A stretch of 64,000 nt of DNA from Bordetella genomosp. 12 (GCF_002261355.1 NZ_NEVU01000003.1:1426001-1490000); one strand, 5' to 3'; shown: positions 10,078 to 19,452, counted from the first letter of the stretch. The notes: generated from the letters alone by a model not told the origin. Numbers and translations are program-made.

Positions 10078-11375
10078 TGCATATCCTTGCCCAGAATAAG
10101 TTGCGAGACGAGGCCCGGGTCGCTGACCAGAGGCGCCAAGGTATCCAACGAAGTTGAAAGCGCGTTGACCACCGTCGCCAGTCCACCAAGGCGAGCGATG
10201 CCGTCCGGAGTCGGACGTAGCCGCAGGGAGGCCTTTGCACCGGGTTGGCCGTGCGTATTCGTTGTAAGCACGCCGTGATCGCGCAGAAGAATGGCTCCCA
10301 GGGCCGAGGTCACTTCCGCCGGCACCAGGCTGGTGTCACCGGGTTGCAGGCCGGCGCGCTCCAGAACCATAGCGAAGACGTCGTCTTCAACGATGATTGG
10401 TCCCAGGTCGCTACGCTGCACCCGCTCTGCGCCGAATTCTTGTTCGAACAACTCGGTCAACTGCTGTCCCAGCCCGGCCTCCTCGCGAAGCCAGGCAGAT
10501 TCGAAAATCCCCAACGATTCGGTGACCGCCGCGACGATCGGAGCCCGCGCTTCGCTGCCGAATTCGGCGGCTTTTGCGGCGACCCGTTGAACGAGCGCAT
10601 CGAGGCCTACCAATAGACCCGCGCGCGGCCCTATCATCCCCGCCTTGTCGCAGTTGGTGATAACGAGGTGTGCCCCCATCACCAGCGCATGCGTACCGTT
10701 ATGCAGGATCGGTCGAATGCGTGCGCCGTAGGCGTCGTCGACCAGGCAGATCGTCCCGGCGTCGACAGCCATCTTTACCATCCCGGCGATCACGTCCTCG
10801 TCGAGCCGATCCAAATTACTGGACACGGTTGTGATCAACGTCAACGCCGGTTGCTGAACTCGAATGGCATCGCCGAATTCCTCTACCGTGTCGCACTCCA
10901 CGAGATCCACACGCGCGGCATAGCACCCGCGTGGCACGGATGCGTGCGATTTGCTTCCCTCAGGAACAGCGCTTACGACGGGACGCCCCCCAGATAAAGC
11001 GCCGATAGCCGCAATGAGGCCCCCACTGGTCCGATTAAAGAGTGCCGCGGAATGCCGGGGACGAGCGCCGCCGAGGTGGTTCACGCCGGCATCCTGGAAG
11101 GCCTCGTCGATCAGGCCGGGTCCGGTCCATTCATCACACAGAACAGGCATCCGCTCTGCCTGCATAGGGAACGCCCGAAGATTCCCCGTGAACACCCCGA
11201 TGGACTCGCTTCCCATTTCCGTCAAACGCTGCGTCGCGATGCGTTGTCCGTGCACCAGCCGCTGCCGCTCCTCCACGCTGGATTTGAGTATGTTTCCGCG
11301 CGCATATCCTACGGTACGGTCCAAGGGGTTGCCGTAACGGTCGGCCGGGACCTTCTCACTCGTGTTCTTCGCCAT
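10074..11375 (-). CDS. PLP-dependent SelA-like (fold type I) protein
   Basis: A 433-residue protein with the layout of the SelA/DgaE/MJ0158-like group of PLP enzymes. FNRTSGGLIAAI (about 113-124) fits the phosphate-binding site, LVDDAYGAR (211-219) carries the aspartate that contacts the pyridine nitrogen, and K244 in NCDKAG is the expected Schiff-base lysine. A role in selenocysteine synthesis is unlikely because no selB or tRNA-Sec is nearby; an amino-acid lyase, racemase or ammonia-lyase is more plausible. The start ATG at 11,375 is favoured over GTG at 11,384. It opens the operon with the glutamate-cyclase-domain and Bug genes, opposite a LysR gene. Confidence 0.72.
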   Translation of the reverse strand: MAKNTSEKVPADRYGNPLDRTVGYARGNILKSSVEERQRLVHGQRIATQRLTEMGSESIGVFTGNLRAFPMQAERMPVLCDEWTGPGLIDEAFQDAGVNHLGGARPRHSAALFNRTSGGLIAAIGALSGGRPVVSAVPEGSKSHASVPRGCYAARVDLVECDTVEEFGDAIRVQQPALTLITTVSSNLDRLDEDVIAGMVKMAVDAGTICLVDDAYGARIRPILHNGTHALVMGAHLVITNCDKAGMIGPRAGLLVGLDALVQRVAAKAAEFGSEARAPIVAAVTESLGIFESAWLREEAGLGQQLTELFEQEFGAERVQRSDLGPIIVEDDVFAMVLERAGLQPGDTSLVPAEVTSALGAILLRDHGVLTTNTHGQPGAKASLRLRPTPDGIARLGGLATVVNALSTSLDTLAPLVSDPGLVSQLILGKDMQ

Positions 11376-11456
11376 AATCGCCACTTCAAGGACAAGATTG
11401 GGCAGAATTTACGGGCGCTCGCCGAAATTTAGAACGACAGTTTGGCTAACAAGGGC

Positions 11457-11473
11457 CGTAAGATAAACTTACG
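11457..11473. promoter_or_regulatory. Inverted repeat, candidate LysR operator
   Basis: Perfect 6-bp arms CGTAAG and CTTACG flank ATAAA in the 135-bp region between the divergent PLP-protein and LysR starts. Size and position fit a LysR recognition site. This is inference. Confidence 0.5.
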
Positions 11474-11510
11474 CTCCTATAAAGGTGCCAAACGGCTGAG
11501 GGAACGGCTC

Positions 11511-12458
11511 ATGCTCAATCTGAATCGCCTGCGTCTTTTGCATGAGCTGGCTGCGCTCGGGTCGATTACCGCCGTCGCAAAATCGATGGGGTTGACGCGG
11601 CCAGCCATTTCCCAGCAACTGGCTTTGCTTGAGGAGGAAATCAAAGAACCCCTCCTGGACCGATCATCGCAGGGCGTGACTCTCACGCCTGCCGGAGAAC
11701 GGCTGGCCTTACGCGCAGCCGAGGTTTTCAACCTCGTCGAGCAAATCGAAAGTGATCTCCAGTCTGAAAGCGACTTTCTCACTGGAGAGGTCCGGGTTTC
11801 CGCCTTTGGATCGTTGGCTACCGGATTGGCCCCGCACGCATTTAGACAACTGCGTGCCAAGCATCCGCACATCTCCCTGATCTTCAACGAGACGGAATCA
11901 AACGCCGGACTCCGGGCTGTCGCCGCGCGGGAGATCGATCTCGCGGTTATTGACGAGTGGGCCGACATCATGCGCCCGGCGCGAGCGCTGCATTTCGCTC
12001 AACTCGGTGAAGATCGGTTCATGCTTGTCGTCGCGAGCGACCACCCCCTGGCCGGCCGCCGCAACGTGCGCCTGCAGGAGCTGAGCCAGGAAAAATGGGT
12101 CATCAATCAGGCGGCGCCGGCGTATCGCACGCACTTGATACGAGCGTGCCAGGCCGCGGGTTTCACGCCTATCGAGGTTTGCAACTGCAGCAATACCCCC
12201 GCGACCATCGAGTTTGTGCGGCAGATGGGGATGGTGACGGTGATCCCGAAAATGGGTCTCGGCTGGGCGGAGCGCCTGGGCGGGATAGCGATGGTCGGAC
12301 TCCAGCCCCCCATCCATCGGAAGATTCGTGTCGCCATGCTCCCCAATGCATTAGCCAGACCCGCCGTGAACGCGACGTTCCAAGCGCTGAAGGAAGCCGC
12401 CGAACACTGGCAAAAATCCGAGTCCCATCCGCCTCGCGACGTTTCTCCGGCCCCCTGA
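11511..12458 (+). CDS. LysR-family transcriptional regulator
   Basis: 315 residues from the ATG at 11,511, which follows a GAGGGA ribosome site. A TTG at 11,442 would add 23 atypical residues and run over the candidate operator. The helix-turn-helix is at about residues 17-37 (SITAVAKSMGLTRPAISQQL), followed by an intact effector domain. Being divergent from the PLP/glutamate-cyclase/Bug operon, it is its probable regulator. The C-terminal tail beyond residue 300 is proline-rich and non-conserved. Confidence 0.92.
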   Translation: MLNLNRLRLLHELAALGSITAVAKSMGLTRPAISQQLALLEEEIKEPLLDRSSQGVTLTPAGERLALRAAEVFNLVEQIESDLQSESDFLTGEVRVSAFGSLATGLAPHAFRQLRAKHPHISLIFNETESNAGLRAVAAREIDLAVIDEWADIMRPARALHFAQLGEDRFMLVVASDHPLAGRRNVRLQELSQEKWVINQAAPAYRTHLIRACQAAGFTPIEVCNCSNTPATIEFVRQMGMVTVIPKMGLGWAERLGGIAMVGLQPPIHRKIRVAMLPNALARPAVNATFQALKEAAEHWQKSESHPPRDVSPAP

Positions 12459-12580
12459 ACTCGCCTTTGCCTGGGCTCATACAGCGGCCGCTTACCATCG
12501 CGAAACAGGGGGGATAGCCTGGACTTCGCCCGCGGCAGACAGCCACGGACATTTGATTTATCCAGTCCGTAATAGCGAAC

Positions 12581-12733
12581 ATGCCGCGCAAACCGCCCAT
12601 CGTCTTCCCTCAAGAACACCGTCTCCCGTCCGCACTGGGAGAACGGCTGCGTCTGGCCCGCAAGCGACGCACGGCCGCCCGTGCCCAAGCGATCAAGCCG
12701 GCGCCAGCCGCAGACGACGAGGGCTCGACATAA
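12581..12733 (+). pseudogene. Truncated XRE-type regulator N-terminus
   Basis: A 50-codon frame begins MPRKPPIVFPQEHRL and continues LGERLRLARKRR, the usual opening of betaproteobacterial XRE helix-turn-helix regulators. After about residue 31 the expected DNA-binding helices are missing, and the frame ends within 20 codons. It looks like a deletion remnant. The rest of the stretch to 12,976 holds nothing else I recognise. Confidence 0.4.
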
Positions 12734-12976
12734 GCGCGCATGACGTCGCTCACTCGTCTTCTACAAGTGGCGCTAAGCCGCGGCATAAACCTATCGCTGA
12801 CCGCAACGATGCAGTACGCCCGCCCACCCGATTGGTGGACTGAAAATGCACTCGTGTGGAATGACTGCCGGTGGTCTTCCCGTACGTCAGCGGACTGAGC
12901 CGACTCGGAAGCCCCTGGAGATGCAAAAGCTTGATCCCTGACCGCCCGATCCTGAAATCTCGGAACAGCGGCGGAG

Positions 12977-13050
12977 TGGAGCGGGTGAAGGGAATCGAAC
13001 CCTCGTATGCAGCTTGGGAAGCTGCCGTTCTACCATTGAACTACACCCGC
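12977..13050 (-). tRNA. tRNA-Gly (CCC)
   Basis: A full cloverleaf can be folded on the minus strand. The acceptor stem is GCGGGTG with CACCCGC, and the anticodon arm is GCAGC-TTCCCAA-GCTGC with anticodon CCC. The T arm is GAGGG-TTCGATT-CCCTT, followed by discriminator T and an encoded CCA. Length 74 nt including CCA. Confidence 0.95.
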
Positions 13051-13177
13051 CTCGGGAGGCTGGCGCCGGCCGGGCGCGGGGCCCGGTTCAACGCAGGCGC
13101 GAATTATAGCTTGCTTTGGGCGGCTGAGGTGGCGCCTCGGGCACCGCCCCGCACACCCGCGGTCAGGCTGACGCCGC

Positions 13178-14137
13178 TCACTCGACCCAGGGCGTTTGCG
13201 CCCAGATCTGGCGCAGGCGGGCGTCGTCGCCTTGGAGGCGCTGTTGCCACTGCGGCCCATCCACATAGTCCATTTCCGTGAACTGCTGCTTCATCTGAGC
13301 CTGGAACTCCGGATTGGCGGCGACCTTGCCCAGCGCCTGGCGCAGCCTGCTGGCGACCTCGGCAGGCAGCCCTTTGGGCGCAACGATGCCGCGCTCCGAG
13401 GCAAAGACCAGATTCACCCCCAGTTCCTTGAAGGTGGGCACGTCCGGCGCCAGGGGGGAGCGCTTATCGCTCGCCTGAGCCAGCACCCGCATGCTCTTGC
13501 CGCTATAGGGCATGACTTCGCCCAGGTTCAGCCCGCCGATGACGGTATGGCCGCCCAGCACGGCGCTACGCAGCGGCCCGGCGCCGTTATAGGGCACATG
13601 GTTCAGTTTGACGCCCGTCAGGGCCTGAAACAGCACCAACGCCAGATGATCGTCCGTGCCCACGCCGGTCGATCCATAGCTCACGACATTGGGTTGGGCT
13701 CGCGCGGCGGAAACCAGCGCATCCAGGGTCTCATAGGGACTGTCGCTGGCCACGCTGAAGGCGCTGGGATCGCGCACCAGGTTGGCCAGGTAGGTGAAGT
13801 CTTCACCGGTAAAGCCCGCCTTGCGTTCGATCGGCAGCGACACCAGTCCGGGCATGTTGGTCATGGCCAGCGTATAGCCGTCGGGCTTGGCGCGCGCCAC
13901 ATAGGACAGCGCGATGGCACTCGAGGCGCCCGGTTTGTTCTGAACCACCACGGTGGTGCCGAGCTCCTTTTCCAGAAAAACGGCCAAGGAGCGGGCCGTC
14001 AGATCCGTGCCGCCGCCCGGCGCGAAGCCAACGACGAGTTCGATGGGCCGGTCAGGCCAGGCCCAGACGGGCGCGGCCGCGCAAAGGCCCGCCACCGAGA
14101 GCGCGACGCGCGCCAGAATATTGCATGAGAATGCCAT
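13178..14137 (-). CDS. Bug-family (TctC) periplasmic receptor
   Basis: 319 residues with a leader ending VWA near residue 26, then WPDRPIELVVGFAPGGGTD. VVVQNKPGA and KPDGYTLAM are the second and third conserved blocks. It is the promoter-distal gene of the nine-gene minus-strand cluster, 75 bp after the GlcD-like gene. The cluster holds two further receptors of this kind, so the three may bind different ligands or serve one pathway with different affinity. Confidence 0.92.
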   Translation of the reverse strand: MAFSCNILARVALSVAGLCAAAPVWAWPDRPIELVVGFAPGGGTDLTARSLAVFLEKELGTTVVVQNKPGASSAIALSYVARAKPDGYTLAMTNMPGLVSLPIERKAGFTGEDFTYLANLVRDPSAFSVASDSPYETLDALVSAARAQPNVVSYGSTGVGTDDHLALVLFQALTGVKLNHVPYNGAGPLRSAVLGGHTVIGGLNLGEVMPYSGKSMRVLAQASDKRSPLAPDVPTFKELGVNLVFASERGIVAPKGLPAEVASRLRQALGKVAANPEFQAQMKQQFTEMDYVDGPQWQQRLQGDDARLRQIWAQTPWVE

Positions 14138-14212
14138 TATTGATTGTCTCCATACCTCAGGTTGTCAGGCCGGTCGGCCATCAAGAAAGGACGCCAGCCC
14201 GCTCGCGTGCCG

Positions 14213-15634
14213 CTAGGCTGCCGGGCCGGCCGCGCCCGTAGACAGCACCTTGCCCGGATTCATCAGCCCCTGCGGATCCAGCGCATGTTTGATCCGGCGC
14301 ATCAGATCCATCTCCACCGCGCTTTTGTAGCGTTCGAGGTCGTCGACACGCCGCTGGCCGATGCCCTGTTCAGCGCTGATGGACCCGCCTGCCTGGTGCA
14401 CACGGTCATGCACGAATCGCTGGATTGCGGTCTGCGAGGCCTCCGGCGGGGGCAGCAGGTTGTAATGGAGATTGCCGTCGCCCAGGTGGCCGAACACCCG
14501 CATCGCCACGCCAGGAAACGCGGCAGCCAGGGCCTGATCGGTGGCGATCACGAAGTCGGGAATCCGCGACGCCGGCAGGGAGATGTCGTGTTTCACGCAA
14601 GCCGGGGCCTGAGCGAGCGCGAGCGTAATGCTTTCGCGCAGATGCCAGAATGCGGCGCTTTGCGCGCCGGAGACCGACACCGCCACATCCTCGGCCTCGC
14701 CGGCTTCCAGCGCCGCCGTCAGCACGGCCTCCAGCCGCGCTTGCGCATGCTGTTCGTCCTCGCTGTCGGAGAGCTCCAGCAGCGCGCACCAGGCGTCATC
14801 GGCCAGGGTGGCGAAGGGCAGACGCTGCTGCGGAAACGCGCGCATCACATCGCGCAAACAATGCGCCGACATGACCTCGAAAGCCGTCAGCGCCGCACCG
14901 AAGCCGGCGCGGGCGCGCTGCAACAGGAGCAACGCCTGCGGCAGGCCCGGCACCACGATCAGGGCGGTGCGTTGGGCCGCCGCCAAGGGAAAGAGTTTGA
15001 GTACCGCGGCAGTGATAATGCCCAGCGTGCCCTCGCTGCCGATATACAAATCCCGCAGGTCGTAGCCGGTGTTGTCTTTGCGCAGGCCGCGCAGACCGTC
15101 CCATACTTCGCCTTGCGGTGTGACGACCTCCAGACCCAACGCAAGCTCGCGCGCGTTGCCATAGCGCAGCACCTGCGTGCCGCCGGCATTGGTAGCCAGG
15201 TTACCGCCTAGGGTGCAACTGCCTTGCGCCCCCAGAGAGAGCGGAAACAAGCGGCCCGCGCGGCGGGCGGCCTCTTGAACAGTCTGCAGCACGCATCCAG
15301 CCTCGACCGTCATGGTGTCATTGTCCAGGTCCACTGCCCGGATGCGGTTCATGCGCGCCATAGACAACACCACGGCCGAGGCACTGGTATCCGGCGTGGC
15401 GGCGGCGACCTGGCCGGTATTGCCGCCCTGCGGCACGATGGGGACTCCGGCGGCCGCGCACAAGCGGACCACCTGGACCACTTCGCGGGTATCGGCGGGC
15501 CGCAGCACCGCCAGAGCCCGGCCGGTAAGGGTGCGGCGCCAGTCGGTGAGGTAAGGTTCGGCGTCCGGGCCCGTCAGCACATTCGGCGCGCCCAGACAGG
15601 CGATGAGGTTCGTCAACAAGGTCGCCTGGCTCAT
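14213..15634 (-). CDS. FAD-binding oxidoreductase, GlcD / D-2-hydroxyglutarate dehydrogenase type
   Basis: A 473-residue flavoprotein of the VAO/PCMH fold. The FAD-binding domain (residues 1-220) shows PQGGNTGQVAAATPD and the GSCTLGGNLATNAGGTQ loop. The C-terminal FAD-linked oxidase domain ends with FGHLGDGNLHYNLLPP and SAEQGIG, typical of D-lactate, glycolate and D-2-hydroxyglutarate dehydrogenases. Such enzymes oxidise a D-2-hydroxy acid to its 2-oxo acid and pass electrons to quinone or ETF. Its ATG overlaps the stop of the D-2-hydroxyacid dehydrogenase gene by four bases, so the two are co-translated. Confidence 0.92.
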   Translation of the reverse strand: MSQATLLTNLIACLGAPNVLTGPDAEPYLTDWRRTLTGRALAVLRPADTREVVQVVRLCAAAGVPIVPQGGNTGQVAAATPDTSASAVVLSMARMNRIRAVDLDNDTMTVEAGCVLQTVQEAARRAGRLFPLSLGAQGSCTLGGNLATNAGGTQVLRYGNARELALGLEVVTPQGEVWDGLRGLRKDNTGYDLRDLYIGSEGTLGIITAAVLKLFPLAAAQRTALIVVPGLPQALLLLQRARAGFGAALTAFEVMSAHCLRDVMRAFPQQRLPFATLADDAWCALLELSDSEDEQHAQARLEAVLTAALEAGEAEDVAVSVSGAQSAAFWHLRESITLALAQAPACVKHDISLPASRIPDFVIATDQALAAAFPGVAMRVFGHLGDGNLHYNLLPPPEASQTAIQRFVHDRVHQAGGSISAEQGIGQRRVDDLERYKSAVEMDLMRRIKHALDPQGLMNPGKVLSTGAAGPAA

Positions 15635-16596
15635 GCCTGCATCTCCCTGGCGGCGACGGGCGTGAGCAAGGCTCCGGTGCGCAGAAAGCTATCCACATTG
15701 TCAAAGACCAGGTCCGCCATCGCGGCGCGCGTCTCGTGCGTGGCACTGCCCACATGCGGCATCAGCGACACCTGGTCCAGGTCGGCGAATTCCGCGGCAT
15801 CGGTAGGCTCGCGCTCGAGCACATCCAGCCCCGCGCCGCCCAGCTCACCACTGCGCAGCGCGGCCAGGACCGCCGTCTGGTCCACCACGCTGCCGCGCGC
15901 GATATTCACCAGAATGCCTCGCGGCCCCAACGCGCGAATCACGGCGGCGTCCACCAGATGGCGCGTGGCTGCGCCGCCCACGCACGCCACGGCCAGGAAG
16001 TCGGCCCAGTCGGCCAGTTCCACCAGGGAGTGCGCATATCCATAGGGCGAATCCGGCCTCGGGCTGCGGTTGTGATAGCGCACCTGCATATCGAATCCAG
16101 TCGCGCGCCGGGCGATCGCCTCGCCGATGCGTCCCAGCCCAAGAATGCCCAGGCGCTTGCCCGACACCCGGGTCGTCACGGGAAACTGCCCCAGCGCGCG
16201 CCACTGACCGGTCTTCACATAGCGATCGCCGGCCGCCGTGCGCCGCGCGGCTGACAGCAAGAGCGCCCAGGCCAGGTCCGCCACGCAGTCGTCCAGCACA
16301 TCGGGCGTGACACTGACGCCGATGCCGCGCCGTGCCGCCTCGTGCAAGTCCAGCGTGTCGTGCCCGACGCCCCAACTGCACACGGCCTTCAGATCCGGCA
16401 ACGCATCAAACATGCCGCCAGTAAAGCCGTGGCGCACCGAAGTCACCGCAAGGCGAATCCCTGGCAACGCCGTGCCGAACGCGGCCAGCCCCCGGGGCTC
16501 GTGCCAGGTCTGCAGGACACGGCAGCGCTGCGCGAGCCGCGCATCGAAAGCCGGGCCCAGCGACGCCACCTGCACCACGTCGAAAGCGGCAGTCAC
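15631..16596 (-). CDS. D-2-hydroxyacid dehydrogenase (NAD(P)-dependent, GhrB/hydroxypyruvate reductase-like)
   Basis: 321 residues in the usual two-domain arrangement. The NAD(P) motif GLGRIG is near residue 154. The catalytic Arg lies in NIARGSVVD, the Glu in the following DVLEREP segment, and the His in LMPHVGSAT. The sugar-like NRSPR after beta-2 suggests NADPH use. It overlaps both neighbours by four bases (RraA-like upstream, GlcD-like downstream), so all three form one translational unit. Together they could interconvert 2-hydroxy and 2-oxo acids of defined stereochemistry; the real substrate is unknown. Confidence 0.92.
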   Translation of the reverse strand: MTAAFDVVQVASLGPAFDARLAQRCRVLQTWHEPRGLAAFGTALPGIRLAVTSVRHGFTGGMFDALPDLKAVCSWGVGHDTLDLHEAARRGIGVSVTPDVLDDCVADLAWALLLSAARRTAAGDRYVKTGQWRALGQFPVTTRVSGKRLGILGLGRIGEAIARRATGFDMQVRYHNRSPRPDSPYGYAHSLVELADWADFLAVACVGGAATRHLVDAAVIRALGPRGILVNIARGSVVDQTAVLAALRSGELGGAGLDVLEREPTDAAEFADLDQVSLMPHVGSATHETRAAMADLVFDNVDSFLRTGALLTPVAAREMQA

Positions 16597-17270
16597 GCAT
16601 GTTCTCCCGCGCGGGCCGGAATATAGTTGGCCGCGGCGGCAGCCTGCGCGAAGGACAGACCGTCGCGTATGCCCTGCTCCACTCGCTCATCGACCGCCAA
16701 GGCTTCCTGCGCCGCGGCCAGCACGTCCTGCAGGCGCGCGCGCGGTACGACGACCAGCCCCGTGTCGTCGCCGACCACGAGGTCGCCCTCGGCCACCTGC
16801 GCACCGCCTATCGTCACCGGCTCACCCATCGCCTGCAGCCGCAGCCGCGTCTTGCCGGTCAGCGGCGTGACGTGACGGCTGGCCAGCCACAGGCCCGTGG
16901 CCTGGATTTCGTCGACATCGCGGCAGGCGCCGTCGATGACCACCGCGGTCGCCTGGCGCTTGGACGCCGCCATCGACGCAATGCCGCCGAACGTGGAGAT
17001 ACACGTCCCCCCGGCGTCCACCATCAACACCCGCCCCGGGCCAGTCGCGGCCACGAGGCGGCCCACGGCGAAGTCGCTACGGTCGAAGTCCCCCAACCCG
17101 CCCCAGACGTGGCGCGCCGTGACGGCAAAGCCCGCCATGCGTCCTTGCCCCCCGCGACGCGTGATCCCCTGGACCACTCCCGCGATGCCCAGCGTGTCCA
17201 TGGCGTCGGCCCAGGTACTGGTTCCGATAAGGGCGCAGCGCGCCAAGAGATCTTGCTCGGAATGACTCAT
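16593..17270 (-). CDS. RraA-like / 4-hydroxy-4-methyl-2-oxoglutarate aldolase family protein
   Basis: 225 residues with the RraA/HMG-aldolase core. ATGPGRVLMVDAGG and TAVVIDGACRDVDEI supply the G-x20-R-D metal/substrate motif shared by class II pyruvate aldolases of this family. Such enzymes cleave 4-hydroxy-2-oxo acids or decarboxylate oxaloacetate, while RraA itself binds RNase E. In a catabolic operon the aldolase or decarboxylase role is more likely. It overlaps the D-2-hydroxyacid dehydrogenase start by four bases. Confidence 0.85.
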   Translation of the reverse strand: MSHSEQDLLARCALIGTSTWADAMDTLGIAGVVQGITRRGGQGRMAGFAVTARHVWGGLGDFDRSDFAVGRLVAATGPGRVLMVDAGGTCISTFGGIASMAASKRQATAVVIDGACRDVDEIQATGLWLASRHVTPLTGKTRLRLQAMGEPVTIGGAQVAEGDLVVGDDTGLVVVPRARLQDVLAAAQEALAVDERVEQGIRDGLSFAQAAAAANYIPARAGEHA

Positions 17271-17306
17271 TTTGCATTGACTCCGTCGGAATGGTTGTGT
17301 GGCCGG

Positions 17307-18281
17307 TCAGTCGATCTGCGCCCCCGAGAGCTTCACGCCCTCGGCCCAACGCTTCGCTTCTTCATTGATGAATGCCTGAAACGCCTGAGGCGAACTGTTG
17401 TTCACGTCGCCTCCCATCTCTTGCAGTTTCTTGGTCATCTCGGGCGTGGCCACGATCTTGGAGACATCCCGATAGATCTTCTGGCGCTGCTCGGCAGGCA
17501 TGCTCGATGGCGCGAACAGGCCGAACCAGGTCGCGGCCTCGAAGTCCTTCATTCCGGCCTCGGCCATCGTCGGCACCTGCGCGATGGCGTCGACACGGCG
17601 CGGATGCGCCAGCGCAATCGCGTTGAGCTTGCCGGCCTGAATGTGCGGCAGGGCCGCCGACAGCGTGACGAATGCCATCTGCACCTGACCGCCGATCAAA
17701 TCCGTCAGCATCGGCGCGTCACCGCGATACGGCACATGCACCAGTTTCAGTCCGGCCCGGGCCTTGAACAGCTCGCCAGTCAGATGCTGCGGCGTGCCGT
17801 TGCCGGTGGAGGCCATGCTCAAGCCATCGGGGGCCGCTTTGGCATAAGCGATCAGCTCGTCTAGATTCTTGACCGGCAAGGAGGGCGCGGTCACCAGCAC
17901 CAGCGGGATGGTGGCGGTCAGCGTCAGCGGCGCAAAGTCCTTCAAGGGGTCATAGTTCAGTTTTTTGTAGAGACTGGCGCTGATGGTGTGGGCCGCCGTG
18001 GTCATATATAGCGTGTAACCATCACCGGGAGAACGGGCCACCGCCTCGGCGGCCACCGTCGTGCCGGCGCCGGGCCGGTTGTTGATAATGACCTGCTGCC
18101 CCCATACCGCCGGCAGCTTCTCCGCGATCAGCCGCGCGATGACATCCGTGGCGCCGCCGGGGGGATACGGCACGATCAACGTCACCGGCTTGTCCGGATA
18201 GCCTGCCGCCCCCGCCGCGCCTGCACCGAAAATCAGCCCGATCGCGGCCAACATGCCTGCCATGCACTTGCGCTTATTCAT
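17307..18281 (-). CDS. Bug-family (TctC) periplasmic receptor
   Basis: 324 residues. The start at 18,281 (MNKRKCMAG) has an AGGAGA site, and a longer frame upstream has none. The leader ends near AGA at residue 25. Mature blocks are YPDKPVTLIVPYPPGGATD, VIINNRPGAG and GDGYTLYMT. It sits between the Ldh-type dehydrogenase and RraA-like genes in the minus-strand cluster, 34 bp from the former. Confidence 0.92.
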   Translation of the reverse strand: MNKRKCMAGMLAAIGLIFGAGAAGAAGYPDKPVTLIVPYPPGGATDVIARLIAEKLPAVWGQQVIINNRPGAGTTVAAEAVARSPGDGYTLYMTTAAHTISASLYKKLNYDPLKDFAPLTLTATIPLVLVTAPSLPVKNLDELIAYAKAAPDGLSMASTGNGTPQHLTGELFKARAGLKLVHVPYRGDAPMLTDLIGGQVQMAFVTLSAALPHIQAGKLNAIALAHPRRVDAIAQVPTMAEAGMKDFEAATWFGLFAPSSMPAEQRQKIYRDVSKIVATPEMTKKLQEMGGDVNNSSPQAFQAFINEEAKRWAEGVKLSGAQID

Positions 18282-18315
18282 TGCTCTGTCTCCTGTGGAT
18301 GTTTTTCTGCTCTGA

Positions 18316-19407
18316 CTACTGAAGGACGTAATCGGCCCCGCTGCGCGCGCAGATCTCACGGATATGCGCGTCCAGCCGGGCCGGGATCGGTATGCCCTCG
18401 CGCAGCCGCTGCTCGCGCGTGGCCATCTCGGGTTCGCCGGCCACCATCACGGGTTCGTCGGGGTCGGCCGGCGGGGTGGCATGCATCGTGTCGATGACGG
18501 CGTCCAGATCGCTCTCGAACTCTCCCTCGTCTCGAAATGCATCCGGATCGATGGCCATGAAGAAATGGCCGATGTTGTCGGGGTCGCCCGGCTTCTGCGT
18601 GCGATTCCGAATCGGGGAGAACGATGCGCCGGTCAAGGTGCCGCCCAATATGTGCACCATCATCGCCAGGCCATAGCCCTTGTGGCTGCCCAGTTCCAAT
18701 GAGCCGCCCAAGGGTGTCAACCCTCCCTCGGGCTGCCTGAACACGTAGTCCATGCCCGCCTGAGGATCGATGACCGGCTGGCCCGCCGGATCCACCACCC
18801 AGCCTGCGGGCATGGATGTGTCGTTGAGCTGATAGACCTTGACCTTGTTGGCGGCCACGGTGGTCGTCGACATATCCAGCACGAAGGCCGGGTTGCGGCC
18901 CGCGGGCGCCGCGAACGCCAAGGGATTGGTGCCCAGCACGGGGGCCGCTCCGCGAGGCGGCACCATCGTCATCCCTCGCGTGGCGGTGGTCACCAGGCCC
19001 ACGAGCCCGCGCGCACTGGCCATGCGCGCATACAGGCCCGCCGCGCCGAAATGATGCGAGTTCCGCACGCCCACCACGCCCACGCCGTGCTCCAACGCCT
19101 TGTCGGCGGCCAGTGTCATGGCCATGGCCGACACCGGATGGCCCAGCCCGGCGCCCCCGTCCAACAGGGCCGTACAGCCGCGATCGCGCACGACGCGCGG
19201 CCGGGACTGCAAAGACAGCATGCCGGTGTTGCGCATGTCCTCGTACATCATCAGCATGGATACCCCGTGCGAATCCACGCCCAGCAAGTCCGTTTCGACC
19301 ATGATGTCTGCGGCGGTCTGCGCCAGATCCGGCGCCATGCCCCAGGCATCGAGAATGACCAGTATCTGACGCTTTACTTTCCCGGCGTCCACAGTGATTG
19401 CGCTCAT
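18316..19407 (-). CDS. Ldh family (malate/L-lactate/ureidoglycolate-type) NAD(P) dehydrogenase
   Basis: 363 residues of the sulfolactate/malate/ureidoglycolate dehydrogenase superfamily, which uses a fold different from classical lactate dehydrogenase. RNSHHFGAAGLYA (about 118-130) carries the catalytic histidine, and PVLGTNPLAFAAP and LGSHKGYGLAMMV are further family signatures. The start at 19,407 follows GGGAGG; the upstream TTG is ignored. Enzymes of this family act on L-2-hydroxy acids, while the nearby D-2-hydroxyacid dehydrogenase and GlcD-like enzymes act on D forms. An inversion or mixed-stereochemistry pathway is possible. Confidence 0.9.
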   Translation of the reverse strand: MSAITVDAGKVKRQILVILDAWGMAPDLAQTAADIMVETDLLGVDSHGVSMLMMYEDMRNTGMLSLQSRPRVVRDRGCTALLDGGAGLGHPVSAMAMTLAADKALEHGVGVVGVRNSHHFGAAGLYARMASARGLVGLVTTATRGMTMVPPRGAAPVLGTNPLAFAAPAGRNPAFVLDMSTTTVAANKVKVYQLNDTSMPAGWVVDPAGQPVIDPQAGMDYVFRQPEGGLTPLGGSLELGSHKGYGLAMMVHILGGTLTGASFSPIRNRTQKPGDPDNIGHFFMAIDPDAFRDEGEFESDLDAVIDTMHATPPADPDEPVMVAGEPEMATREQRLREGIPIPARLDAHIREICARSGADYVLQ

Positions 19408-19452
19408 TGCCCCCCTCCCGCCCTGTTCGGCTGTCAAATTTCCGGCGTCGCG

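Noticed and set aside
10074-11375. Selenocysteine synthase (selA)
   Set aside because: No selB, selD or tRNA-Sec nearby, and the PLP-lysine context differs from true SelA.
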